From: Bolinopsis microptera
Taxonomy: Eukaryota > Ctenophora > Tentaculata > Lobata > Bolinopsidae
NCBI RefSeq assembly: GCF_026151205.1
Contig: NC_087072.1
Location: 9,731,669-9,795,668 of the forward strand
Length of the DNA stretch: 64,000 bases
Direction of reading: 5' to 3'
The position numbers were made by a program, and so were the translations under genes. Below, in pieces: positions 1-10,157 of this stretch (its first letter is position 1; every line of letters starts with the position of its first letter). The notes beneath the pieces are model-generated. The model did not search any database. It saw only the letters and a program-made list of their open reading frames with translations, and was not told the origin of the DNA.

Positions 1-244
1 TTAAATCAACCTTTGACATTACCGAAACTACATAAAGTAACGTGTAAGCTTTAAAGTAAGTAATTTAACATCGTTGCTATGTAAACGCTAAAAGGATTAG
101 AGGATGGTAACTTGCATTTCAGCTCGCTTTGATGTAAAGATTCTCTTATCAACCATCAGTATTGAATAATGAGTAGTAGATTCAAAGATTAGCATCAATC
201 TCAGTAAGAACTTCACTTATCCAACTGTAACAGTTAGTATCTAG

Positions 245-468
245 GAGTATAAGTGAAATAGTGACCAGAGTATAAGTGAAATAGTGACCAGAGTATAAGC
301 GAAATAGTGACTAGAGTATAAGTGAAATAGTGACCAGAGTATAAGTAAAATAGTGACCAGAGTATAAGTGAAATAGTGACCAGAGTATAAGTGAAATAGT
401 GACCAGAGTATAAGTGAAATAGTGACCAGAGTATAAGTGAAATAGTGACCAGAGTATAAGTGAAATAG
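245..468. repeat. 23-bp minisatellite, about 10 copies
   Basis: Ten head-to-tail copies of a 23-bp unit (core AGTATAAGTGAAATAGTGACC) with only a few substitutions. No coding potential. It lies outside the left edge of the Penelope-like element. Confidence 0.95.
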
Positions 469-1030
469 CGTTTACAAGATCGTATTTCTATATTTTTGCT
501 GTATTAAAGAAGCTGTTATATGTCGTGATACAGTGAGTTTACTTAGTGGGGGGTGGAAGAGATTATCAGATGATTGGAATTCAAATAAATATAATAAGCT
601 TAGATTTGCGCATTTAAATTTGCAACTGTCGATCTAATTTGCAATCAGATCAGATCAGATCAATTATAAGGTTCCCACTTCCCAATACGCTAAGCCATAG
701 TATGAGTTGTGTTTTGAAGATGTTTGCCGATGAGATCGATGGATGTCACCTTAATGGCTTACTTATGCTTCACCTCAATCATTTTTAAGCGCCGTTAAAA
801 ATTTCAAATTTGCTGTTTGATATGATATAAAATGGAATAACTGTAAAATCCCTGATTGAATTCAATGAAACTGATAAAAAGCATTTGAAGGCAAATTTCT
901 GAATTTGACTTTAAATCGAGCTAAAAGCTGAAAAGCACTATTTAACACACGTATGGATATACTATGTATTACTAAACTTGATATAATATTATGTATATAC
1001 TAACATGTCATATATATATAATATAAATTA
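469..1030. other. AT-rich non-coding stretch ending in a TA microsatellite
   Basis: No open frame or RNA gene seen. It ends in a short TA-rich microsatellite near 1010-1035. A similar TA tract occurs near 4658-4678, on the other side of the Penelope-like element, which would fit insertion into a microsatellite. A degenerate 55-bp motif at 66-112 recurs at about 4915-4970. Confidence 0.5.
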
Positions 1031-1597
1031 TATGATATGTTAATTTGAACAGTGAGCAGTGAATAGCTTGTTATTATATGATTTACGTCCTTAGTTTTTG
1101 CTAGTTGGCCCTTTTTATGATATTATTACCCCCTTTTGCACAGTTCTTCAGGAGTGTTTCCCTTCATGTTTTCTGTTCCTTAGACCAAACAGGGGCGTGA
1201 GCTGCCCGCCCTAGCTACGGTACGAGAAGCAGCGGCAGTGTGTGATCCGGTTATAAAGAGTGTTCTTGGAACAACAGCACTCTGCTTGGCTGCACTGTGA
1301 CAGTGGGAGAACATTAGTTCATGTCACCTAACGCCCGCTTAACCTTGGCAGCCCCAAGGCATCTGGTTGGTGATGGTTCCCAGGGCTTTTTCAGTTGGAG
1401 TCGGCTGTTAAGTTTGTCCTGTAAATTCTTGACTTAAGAAAGGAAATAAAATATATAACATCACATCCAACACTTGGATTCATCCCAACAGTATTATTTC
1501 CCCTGATATAACACCGTGTAATAAGTCAAGATGTCTCACCTGTAAACCATTCAGGTCAAGTAATATTTTCACCAGTTACGTTACTAATAATTCTTTC

Positions 1598-4231
1598 ATG
1601 TTAACTCACTCTGAATCCTTTTCTTGTAAATCTTCTTCTATTATCTATCTCCTCACTTGTTCTTGTGGTATTCAATATGTTGGGCTCACAGAACAGCGCC
1701 TTAATGAACGCATGAATGGACACCGTGCTTCGGTTAAAGCCGGCAAATCCTCCTTTGTCCATGACCACTTTAATACTCCCGGTCATAATTTTCATGACGC
1801 CTCCATTCAAATTATTGATTTTATTGACCCTTCCTCTACTGAAGACCCTCGTCTGGCCTTAGCTGACAGGGAACTTCTTTGGATTAATCTCCTGAGCACT
1901 GCTCACCCTCTAGGTCTCAATGACAACATAAAAGGTTCTGGTAATATTTCTAAAAGCAACTTTAACGATATTTATTTTAAAAGTAAAATAAAAAGATATA
2001 AAAGAGGACATGGCAGAAAAAAGAAAAACAAAAGCCATGAAGATAGAATATACAAAAGGACTCTCACTTTAAGAGAGATTGACAATAAATATGAAAGTTT
2101 AAAAAGAAAAATGTCTGAAAGCAAATACAGCTTTTATAAAGATATAAGTAGCCTTCAAAAAGGCGAGCTCAAACAACTTAGCTCTCATTCCCTCTGCAAA
2201 TCTGGAGCCATTTTCCTTGTTATACAATCTTTTGCTGGCCAAGACAGCACTTCTTCTCCTAATATCACCTCTGTTAATAGCGAGTTTATCACTTTTCACT
2301 ATTGTTCTAAAATATTTGATAAACTCCGAATAGAATCAGTCATTCGTGACTCTAGGATCTTGACTCTTCTCCCTCCAAACCTTACGCCTTTCCTTCCCTT
2401 AAAAGTTTACTATAAGTACGATATTCCTGTCGGGCGTAAGCTTTTTAATTATAATAGATTCCTTAAATCACTTGATAATACTACTATTTCCTCCATCCTG
2501 GAAGGTGATTGCCCCTGTTCCAGTAACCCTTATTGCTATCAGCCTCGAGGCCACATCATCACCGGTGACCTTGCTTTCATTGAGCACGAGGATTTAAGAG
2601 GCATCATGAGTTACGGTACCAAATTTAGGGAACCTGTGTCTGTTCCTCCTGAGCAAATCTTGGAGAGCCTCAACGAGTGTTCAGCCAACTTCGCCACCCG
2701 TATGGCTAGGAAACATGGACTTTCATGTTTGGAATTCCAGGATTGGAAAGATGAGGTCTCCCGGATCTTCACCAATCGCCTTAACTTCCTCTCCTCCTCC
2801 CCTAATAACTTCACTCCCTACAATTCCATTCTACAAAGGGATGATGTTAAATCTTATCTCGACAGTCTTTCTTCTTCTTTTATTATTTGCTCCGTAGATA
2901 AAGCTTCAAATAATTATGTTTTTGTCTGCAAGAAGTTTTATCTTTTAACCCTTCTCAACGAACTTGGCTACGATCTCACTTCTCTAGAGTGTCGTGGCAA
3001 TTCTACTTATCATCCGGTTAACTCTGTAGAGGATGATATTATTCAGGAACATGTGAACTTCATTAAAGATAACTTTAATATTCGTGTTTCTGAGGACAAC
3101 CTTTGTCTACCGAGAATCTTTTGGATTCCTAAACTTCACAAGAATCCTTATAAGTCTAGATTTATAGCTGGGGCCAGTAAATGTACCACTAAGCAGATAT
3201 CAGTTGTAGTCAACAAAGCTTTAAAAGTTTTAAAAGAATACTTTTCCAAATACTGCAACTCTATCTACAACAATACTGGAATTAACTGCGACTGGAGCAT
3301 TAACAGCTCTAAACAGTTCCTGGAAAGGCTGCCTAGACTAGAGATTTTTAATATGCAGGTATACGACTTTACCACTCTGTATACCAATCTAGACCTTCAG
3401 GTTGTACAGTCACTGCTTTTCGAGCTAATAGATCTCCTCTTTAGTAATACGAATAAATTTATTTGTGTTTCTCTGTATAAGAACAACAATTTTTTCTCTA
3501 AAAAGGAATATAACGGATACTTATGTTTTTCTGCTGATAAACTCAAAACAGCTATTACATTTATTCTGTTTAACACTTTTGTTTGTTTTGGGGATCAGAT
3601 TTTAAGACAAACGAAAGGCATTCCCATGGGAGGGAATTCTAGTAGCCAGTTCGCTGATCTTTCGCTAGGGAAGTGTGAATTCAACTACATGACACGCCTA
3701 ATCAAAGAAAAGAAGTTCGGTCTCGCTAAGCTCCTCTCAAGAAACTGCAGATATGTCGACGACCTCAACACCATGAACTATTTGCATTTCTCTAACCTAA
3801 TCAGGTCCATTTATCCACCTGACCTGCTTATGGAGAGGAGTGGTGACGACAATAAGTCCGTAAACTATCTCGACATCAACATCTCGATGAATAACTCCGG
3901 ACACGTCGCCACCAAGCTTTACAACAAACTTGATGACTTCAACTTTCCTGTGGTCATGTACACCTTTCCTAACAGTAATATTTCCTCTTCTGTTGGTTAT
4001 AATGTTTTTTACGGTCAGGTCCTTCGTTACTCTTCCATTATCTCAGACCTTGATTCTTTTCTGTGTTCTACCAACACCCTTTATAGGACACTTCTTTCAA
4101 GATGTTATAATGACAGACTCCTGAAGAGTAAATTCAGAAAGCTTCTGAAAGACCGACCTAGTATTCTGTACAAATACAGTATACTTGATGTCAGCGACAT
4201 CCTTGACATAACATTTAACGTGAACAGGTGA
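1598..4231 (+). CDS. Penelope-like (Naiad) GIY-YIG endonuclease plus reverse transcriptase
   Basis: An 877-codon open frame. Residues 15-60 carry a GIY-YIG nuclease core: IIY at 15-17, YVG at 27-29, arginines at 34, 38 and 43, and a metal-binding-like C21xC23 with H42 and H55/H57. A basic linker follows. The DCPC motif matches the CxC linker described for Naiad elements. The reverse transcriptase contains FWIPKLHK, YDFTTLYTNL (motif A), KGIPMGGNSSSQFAD (motif B) and RYVDDLN (motif C, YVDD). It should nick target DNA and prime cDNA synthesis there. No internal stop or frameshift is visible, so this copy may be young. The frame is open upstream to 1433 with no ATG, and that stretch encodes CNKSRCLTCKPF, a cysteine cluster typical of the region before this nuclease. 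The true N-terminus is therefore probably upstream of 1598, by a non-ATG start, splicing or a frameshift at the TGA at 1430. Confidence 0.9.
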   Translation: MLTHSESFSCKSSSIIYLLTCSCGIQYVGLTEQRLNERMNGHRASVKAGKSSFVHDHFNTPGHNFHDASIQIIDFIDPSSTEDPRLALADRELLWINLLSTAHPLGLNDNIKGSGNISKSNFNDIYFKSKIKRYKRGHGRKKKNKSHEDRIYKRTLTLREIDNKYESLKRKMSESKYSFYKDISSLQKGELKQLSSHSLCKSGAIFLVIQSFAGQDSTSSPNITSVNSEFITFHYCSKIFDKLRIESVIRDSRILTLLPPNLTPFLPLKVYYKYDIPVGRKLFNYNRFLKSLDNTTISSILEGDCPCSSNPYCYQPRGHIITGDLAFIEHEDLRGIMSYGTKFREPVSVPPEQILESLNECSANFATRMARKHGLSCLEFQDWKDEVSRIFTNRLNFLSSSPNNFTPYNSILQRDDVKSYLDSLSSSFIICSVDKASNNYVFVCKKFYLLTLLNELGYDLTSLECRGNSTYHPVNSVEDDIIQEHVNFIKDNFNIRVSEDNLCLPRIFWIPKLHKNPYKSRFIAGASKCTTKQISVVVNKALKVLKEYFSKYCNSIYNNTGINCDWSINSSKQFLERLPRLEIFNMQVYDFTTLYTNLDLQVVQSLLFELIDLLFSNTNKFICVSLYKNNNFFSKKEYNGYLCFSADKLKTAITFILFNTFVCFGDQILRQTKGIPMGGNSSSQFADLSLGKCEFNYMTRLIKEKKFGLAKLLSRNCRYVDDLNTMNYLHFSNLIRSIYPPDLLMERSGDDNKSVNYLDINISMNNSGHVATKLYNKLDDFNFPVVMYTFPNSNISSSVGYNVFYGQVLRYSSIISDLDSFLCSTNTLYRTLLSRCYNDRLLKSKFRKLLKDRPSILYKYSILDVSDILDITFNVNR

Positions 4232-4331
4232 TCACTGACGAGTGATTGCTAGGGGGTCTTGGCACATTAAACCGGTACAGGTATTAAACCCCCGAAACCG
4301 GTGTGCCAAGTCATCTGCTGATGATGTTCAC
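4220..4331 (+). ncRNA. Structured RNA element spanning the retroelement stop codon
   Basis: Four helices can be drawn. An outer GTGAACA (4220-4226) pairs with TGTTCAC (4325-4331). ATCACT/AGTGAT closes a GACG loop right after the stop codon. CTTGGCAC (4258-4265) pairs with GTGCCAAG (4303-4310), continued by ACCGGT (4271-4276) with ACCGGT (4297-4302). GGGGGT (4252-4257) can pair with ACCCCC (4288-4293) inside the hairpin loop, which makes a pseudoknot. CTGACGA and CGAAA strings recall a hammerhead ribozyme core, but the helices do not fit the canonical hammerhead, which Naiads are reported to lack. Its role is unknown; template recognition or self-processing are possible. Confidence 0.5.
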
Positions 4332-4655
4332 ATAACATTATTTCCTCTCTCCTTTATTCCTTCCGTCTTTTCTTAAACTTACAGTTCAGTTACTTTATTT
4401 CACCAGGTCTACCTAAGGATCAATTATTCTTTGGTGGGGTTTCACTTCTGGTATTGGCTTCATTCCCGTTCCTTTTCCTTATTCTTTATACTTATTTTTT
4501 ATATAGTTTAATGAGATTAAACCCATACTTCTCAAAAACTTATGAACATAGACCGAATTCTTTCGTATGGCAAGCATGATTAGATATCTTCACTCTCCAG
4601 CGTCATGTTGATCATATTAAATCAGGACCGTTTAAGATAGACGAAGCCGGAATCA

Positions 4656-6988
4656 AGGGTATATATAATATATATAAACTACCAACAATTGCGGCGAATA
4701 AAACAGTGCGGAAATGTCACGGCAAACAAAACTTAACGAAAAAATAAAGCTGAACCCCCTTCCTTGATTCCTTGAAGTTGAAAATGTTGTGACCAACTTA
4801 TCTGTACGGAGTCAAACTCAGAGTAAACTTGCAGCTTGTCAAGAATAAAAGTATTATGATTTAAAAAAACTTTGCTGTAGGTGTGAGGAGATAGTCTTAA
4901 ACTTTTGTGTTAACAACATCGTTGCTATGTATAATGTTAACGTGAGAGTATTAGAGGACGGTTATAATCATCTTTGCGATTTTTCAACTGTCACAATATG
5001 TAGCAACTCGCAAATAATCATTATAAAGCAGAAAAGAGTCGTGTGACAGTTACAAAATAACGACGCTAGAACTGATATTACAGACATTTACTGTAATCAT
5101 AGTGTTGAAACTTTTATTCTTGAGTACACTATTGACTTTAATCGAGTGTTACTATGATCAGAAACGAAGCAAGAGGCACTCCCGTGACGCCAAAAGGGTT
5201 TTACTATGAAATGTATCCTAGGACATCGAACAAACATGACAGCACCATGAAACAAACATAACAGCACCGATATGACAACATCTTTTTGAGCTGGCCTAGT
5301 CCTACAGCCACAGTTTTCTGCTACACCAGTTTCAAATAAAGTAAGCATAGAATTACCAGCAAACGGCACAAAACTATGAAAACATTAGATTTTCACCTAT
5401 TTTGCTGTCTTAACGCACCAAACGTTGACTGGATGATGTAATAAAGTAATAATAATAAAATATAATAATAAAATATAAGCTAAACCAAGAGATTTCATCT
5501 AATCTCGTGTTATCAATCTAATTAACGACTCAAGACTTGCAACGAAGATCTTCAATGTTGTTTACACTAGCTAGCTGACACACACATGGAGCTGACACCA
5601 ACTCGACCTTGATTATAAACTTGTGCGGTTTGGAGAAGGTGGTTTCATTATTGCTGGACCAATGTTTAGATGGTCAGCTATGGTATTGGTTGTGTGTCTG
5701 TGGTTCCAAACTTTTAATAAGATGACAAACTCGACCACTGTGATGAGTGTGATCTTCATATTATCAATGTCGACACATCTCTGTCATTCTAATCAGTTAT
5801 TATCTTGGTTCGACCGCAACAGCTGAGCTACGGGGCCAGAAGCAATTGTATCTGTAGAATTAGTACTAAAGATAATTGTATTAAATATTAGTTGTATTTT
5901 GATAATGAGTTGACGTTGAGAACAAGCTAATGATACTGTAGAAGTTTCTTACCTACAAACAAAATACAGCTACATAAATGAGGACATAACAACCTCGGTA
6001 GATATACGCACATCTCCTCAATTACTGGAGGTGTATTGTCATGTAAATACCAATAAGTTACTACCCTATGGTATAAATCTCTAGTGTTATGTGCCTTATT
6101 AACGGATGTAAGAAGCGGGCCCCACTTATAGCAGACAGAGACGCAGCCATCCTTGTAGCTGGAGAGTGAGAAGTGTAGAGTGAGAATGAGAGTGCTGCCT
6201 GCTCGCGATTATGTTATCTAAGTAGCTAAATGTCTAAATTATTATATCAAGTAGCCACCCTAATCACGTAAAATAGACAGTTTTGCTGAACAAAAGTTGA
6301 ACTGTGTGAACACAATACTGAGTTAGCGAGCTGTGTTCATCTCTGTATTATGTTAAGGTCACGTGATTTGCTCTGCAAGTTTGGATCACGTGATTTAGGA
6401 CCACTGTTGCAGTCCTTTGAGCTTATCCAGGGTATTGTGTTATAGGATTAGTCAGCCTTTTGTTTAAGATTCGTAGGCCATTCTCTTTAAGTTCATACCA
6501 TCAAAACTAAATTCCTGAGGTTTAACCTTCATGAATCATGAATGTACAATTTTACAACCAAAACTATGTACGAGTCAAACATCAGACATCTTTGAAATGA
6601 GAAAATAGCCTAAAATAGCTTAAAAAACGCCTTAAATCGTGTAAAAAATTACAGTCTTTTCTCACCAAAGGTATGTTTTACCTTTGGGAATGTACTAATT
6701 TAAGTGAAGACTGATTGAAAAATAATAGGAAAAAAGAAGATTTTTAGAAGACAATTTTGTTAAGTGTAAAAAAGCGTAAAATTTCCCTTTCTTGAGCTCT
6801 ACATACTACTAAAACAACGTATTTATGAGTCCAATACCCGCACACCTGTACTCTCTTTTTGAATTTGTGTTAAGGCTAGGTAGGGTCACTTTCAGTCTCT
6901 GTGATAATACACTTTTTAACATTGGCCAGTCCAGTCATAGTTGAAAACTTCGTTTCTCGCTTACAAATCTTTGCTTCTTCCTCGTCAA
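4656..6988. other. Intergenic, no gene recognised
   Basis: Only short chance frames. It contains a degenerate copy (about 4915-4970) of a motif at 66-112, two GTCACGTGAT/ATCACGTGAT E-box palindromes at about 6358-6395, and a dispersed repeat at about 6709-6790. It is downstream (3') of the minus-strand GPCR. Confidence 0.6.
6709..6790 (+). repeat. Dispersed repeat, copy 1 (second copy at 47700-47780)
   Basis: About 75 bp (ACTGATTGAAAAATAATAGG onward) nearly identical to 47700-47775. In both places it is followed by GTGTAAAA-type sequence. At the second locus that has expanded into a decamer array. Probably the end of an unnamed transposon. Confidence 0.7.
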
Positions 6989-9424
6989 TTAGAGCCAGAG
7001 GTTGAGGATCTTTGGTATGTAGATGCCGAAGAGAAAGAATGTTGAATTCATGAAGATCACTACAGCCCGCAGGATAGCTCGAACCTCTGGTGGAGAGAAA
7101 CTGTAGCTTGAAAGAAACATGATGGAGCACAACATCACCACAAATGTGGCACAAAAGATGTTGAGGGATTCTTTAAAGTTGTGATCAAGTTTCCTCATCT
7201 TGAAGGTCATGACCATGGTTATGAGGAGCGATAGACTTGGAACAACCAATGAGATTATCATGATCTGGTTGTCGATGATGGTACACATGAGATACCAGGG
7301 TCTGTGAGGCATTTCCTGGTATCTTTTAAATGCCCAGCTAGGCCGGCCATCTCCGGTGTAGCGATCAATAAGGAGGATGGTAGCTGTAATTCCCAGACTA
7401 AGCAAGTTGAAGAAGATTTGACCTGCTCTTTTTATGAGCAAAACTAACTTTGGTGGCTTAAAATCTTGTTTGACAGCGAAAATGTCGTAGACTTTAACGC
7501 ACTTATAGAGCAGGTTGGCTGAGATCAATGTAGCATAAATTGCAAAGGAGTAATATTCCACCGAGCAAGTAATGTTCGAGGGTTTGAGAAGAGGAGTGAA
7601 CGACGTAGGATATCCGATCAGCAAGCATAGTAAGATCATGTAGAGATAGCCTGGTTCAGAAGCTTTGATAATTGGGCTGTCCTTGTTTCTAAAGATAATA
7701 AGACCGACGATTATGACCATTGCCATACCAAACGGTATGCAGGAGGCTCCCACGATGAAAAACGTTGAATCTTGTCGGATGTAGATTTCTGGGGTCAAGA
7801 CACAAGCAGTGTGGTTTTCAGTGGATTTCATAGAGTGATCACATGATATGCACATGTCGGTGTCAGTTTCGGAGCTAAATTGGTTTAGCTTGCAAGGTTC
7901 ACAGGTCCAACAGCAGGGCAGGTATTGAATATTCTCGTCAAAAAGTCTATGGGTGCCTGGCTGGCAGGTATGTGAACACGTTTTGTTGTAGCCTGATATG
8001 CTTTCCAGAAGACTTTTGTTGGTTACTTCTATTCGGTCAACGAATGCCCTTCCTAGAGTCCTGAAAGTTTGTGTCTCAGTTTTGTAGACCCCAATCCCGT
8101 AGCCAGTATTGATTGTCTTGTTGAACATCTTGATGGGTATTGTTACATTCTCTTCCAGAGTAACATTCAACGTTCGATTCTCATTCACAATTTCGTTGAA
8201 CAGCTTATTTTTGTAGTCCATTAAACATTGAGTGCCGGTAGGTAATACAGGTACTCCCACATTTGTAAGAATGGCGTGGAGAGATTCTAAAACCAGCTTA
8301 ACTCCTCCGACCATGTAAGGAATCCAGCTGGTCAGTTTGCACATCTTTGGCTCATCTCGATCTTTTGGACATCTGTAACTTTGTACATTCTGATAGATGT
8401 CGTCGATGTAGTCTCTCTTCTTAACCTGTCTCCAGTCTTTGTTTAAATCTTTTAATGTTTGATCCAGTTTAACATTGAGGAGATCTGGTAGTGGAAGTAT
8501 GAGGGTGTTGTGTCCAGAGGTATTTAGGATTTTTGCATAGTCGTCCAGGTTACTGTATCGTCCGTTTGATAATCCGAGTATGTAGATCTTATCTCGGAAT
8601 CCTAGATTACCGACCATCTCCTCTAGCATCGCTCTGGTTGTTGATCCTGAATTTTGTAGAATGAGTTGAACCCGTGAAGGAGTTCCACCTGTTTTATTGT
8701 AGGTTTCTTTTATCCTAGGTATGTGAGATTGGTATGTGACATCAGCTACTCGTCCACATCCTACTTTCTTGACGTAGCTGTTGTATATGTGCTCGGCCAT
8801 ATCTTTCGAAAATTTATGGTACCATATATCCATGTGCTTATAACCCATCTTTTCAAGGAATCGTATGGTTATTTCAGCTTCGTTTATTTCTGTGTCGATC
8901 ATGGAAAATAGATTTGGATATTGGCTTTGAGACATCAACTCACCATCATTGACCATGTAGACGAATGTGGGAGTATTGAATGACGTCGTGATAGCAGCAG
9001 ATCTTTTGATATACGAGTTCATGTCAACCCCAGAAACTCCCACCAACTTTTTGTTGCGAGCAAGTGCAGTGGAGGCTCTCGCTGTTACAGCTGAACTCAT
9101 GCAGCTATCATACATCTCGTATCCCAAGGTCTTGTTGAAATCTCTCTTAAATCTTTCATTTTCTTTGTCAATCACCATTCTGAGCACGATGGCCTTTTGG
9201 ATGTTATACTCTTTCATCCCCTTGTGAGAGCAATGCTGAACTAGAGTGCCATTATAACCACTTGTGTACTCGAGACGACCTATCTGGAACATTCCTCCGA
9301 TGATGTAGTCTCCGTCTCTTGCTGCGACGGGAGTGTCAAGATGCCGGACACGACAAACTCCCCCGCCTACACCAGCTATAATTCCTGGTGACGTGAGGGC
9401 TAAGAAGAGGGATATTGCAAACAT
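6989..9424 (-). CDS. Intronless class C (metabotropic glutamate-type) GPCR
   Basis: 811 residues. There is a signal-like N-terminus (about 1-20), then an extracellular Venus-flytrap ligand domain (about 30-470) with many N-glycosylation sites. The cysteine-rich linker (about 485-545) contains CQPGTHRL, CCWTCEPC and CISCD. Seven membrane helices (about 560-805) include FKESLNIFCATFVV and IYIPKIL, which match helix 6 and the PK motif of class C helix 7. It is a plasma-membrane receptor signalling through G proteins. The flytrap region aligning with the amino-acid-binding Ser/Thr motif reads FVYMVNDGELMSQ, so the usual ligand-binding serines and threonines appear absent and the ligand may not be an alpha-amino acid. 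The cytoplasmic tail is only a few residues, much shorter than in mGluRs. The whole gene is one exon, while vertebrate relatives are multi-exon. ATG at 9424 chosen because the signal peptide follows it. Confidence 0.9.
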   Translation of the reverse strand: MFAISLFLALTSPGIIAGVGGGVCRVRHLDTPVAARDGDYIIGGMFQIGRLEYTSGYNGTLVQHCSHKGMKEYNIQKAIVLRMVIDKENERFKRDFNKTLGYEMYDSCMSSAVTARASTALARNKKLVGVSGVDMNSYIKRSAAITTSFNTPTFVYMVNDGELMSQSQYPNLFSMIDTEINEAEITIRFLEKMGYKHMDIWYHKFSKDMAEHIYNSYVKKVGCGRVADVTYQSHIPRIKETYNKTGGTPSRVQLILQNSGSTTRAMLEEMVGNLGFRDKIYILGLSNGRYSNLDDYAKILNTSGHNTLILPLPDLLNVKLDQTLKDLNKDWRQVKKRDYIDDIYQNVQSYRCPKDRDEPKMCKLTSWIPYMVGGVKLVLESLHAILTNVGVPVLPTGTQCLMDYKNKLFNEIVNENRTLNVTLEENVTIPIKMFNKTINTGYGIGVYKTETQTFRTLGRAFVDRIEVTNKSLLESISGYNKTCSHTCQPGTHRLFDENIQYLPCCWTCEPCKLNQFSSETDTDMCISCDHSMKSTENHTACVLTPEIYIRQDSTFFIVGASCIPFGMAMVIIVGLIIFRNKDSPIIKASEPGYLYMILLCLLIGYPTSFTPLLKPSNITCSVEYYSFAIYATLISANLLYKCVKVYDIFAVKQDFKPPKLVLLIKRAGQIFFNLLSLGITATILLIDRYTGDGRPSWAFKRYQEMPHRPWYLMCTIIDNQIMIISLVVPSLSLLITMVMTFKMRKLDHNFKESLNIFCATFVVMLCSIMFLSSYSFSPPEVRAILRAVVIFMNSTFFLFGIYIPKILNLWL

Positions 9425-9846
9425 AACACAATCTCAATATCTGAGAACTCACTAAGGAGGATTGTTGTGCAGATTAGTAAAATGCCAACTTGAACATTGA
9501 ACAATGGTTACGTTATTGGTTTATAAGGGAATCCATTATCCATCAGATCTTTTTTTCTTTGTCAATCATTTTTCTGAGGAAGAAAAATTGCTGACTCATC
9601 AGAGCTTAAGTTCAGAACAAAAGTCAGGATATGGTCTAATGACAGTACGAAAAGAATTAGATACATTAGTATTCAATCTGGCATATGACATTTACATCGG
9701 TGCTAGACGAGGTAGTGGTACTGCCACATCCCCACTTTATCTCATAATGCTTAAATGCTCCTGTGAACTGCACTCACCTGATCTAGACTTTAACAGAATA
9801 TACCATTGTATGCCACTAATTAACATGATCTAAAATACATATAACA
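9425..9846. other. Upstream region of the GPCR, no gene
   Basis: A + frame at 9504-9833 encodes nothing recognisable. The stretch probably holds the GPCR promoter. Confidence 0.5.
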
Positions 9847-10065
9847 GCTGACAAGATTTCAGTCACGTGACCTGAAATCATTAGGCTTAAGAGGCAGTTC
9901 ACGTAATTGATCACGTGATCAAGAACTGATCGAGTGATCAAGTGATCATGACACTGATCACGTGATTAAGAATCCGATCACGTGATTACCCAATCCTTGT
10001 CAGACAATTTTCCAGACGTAGACTCCAGTCCTAGTGTCTGAAACCCGGCCTTGCCTAATCAAACC
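9847..10065 (+). repeat. E-box-rich dispersed repeat, copy 1 (inverted copy at 14985-15175)
   Basis: Begins CTGACAAGATTTCAGTCACG and ends with TGTCTGAAACCCGGCC. The reverse complement of 14985-15175 has the same order of landmarks. It carries several ATCACGTGAT palindromes and variants. It lies directly upstream of the kinase, so it may supply bHLH/bZIP-type binding sites. MITE-like, but terminal repeats were not resolved. Confidence 0.75.
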
Positions 10066-10076
10066 ACTTACAATGG

Positions 10077-10083
10077 TATATAA
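10077..10083 (+). promoter_or_regulatory. TATA box for the PIM-like kinase
   Basis: TATATAA lies 75 bp before the ATG at 10158. That leaves a short intron-free leader, consistent with the intronless gene. Inferred from sequence and spacing only. Confidence 0.5.
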
Positions 10084-10157
10084 TCCTCACGGACCCATTA
10101 CAAGTTATCTACATTTCCACATCTACTAGTTACAACTACATTCAACAATTCAACAAA

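Larger units (their letters stand above)
1035..4655 (+). mobile_element. Naiad-type Penelope-like retroelement (approximate limits)
   Basis: The body is a single long coding frame (1598-4231) with a GIY-YIG nuclease N-terminal to a Penelope-type reverse transcriptase. This permuted order defines the Naiad/Chlamys group of Penelope-like elements, which is known to favour microsatellite targets. TA-rich tracts sit at about 1010-1035 and 4658-4678, so I place the ends there. I see no clear target duplication and no pseudo-LTR copy, so the limits are inferred. The 5' leader (about 1035-1430) contains several small GC-rich hairpins. The 3' leader is T/C-rich. Confidence 0.6.

Noticed and set aside
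245-468. CRISPR-like array
   Set aside because: The 23-bp units are contiguous with no unique spacers, and the genome is eukaryotic. The same applies to the 40-bp and 33-bp arrays.
4220-4331. Canonical hammerhead ribozyme
   Set aside because: CTGACGA and GAAA are present, but stem II and the stem I/cleavage-site pairing do not form properly, so only a non-canonical structure is claimed.
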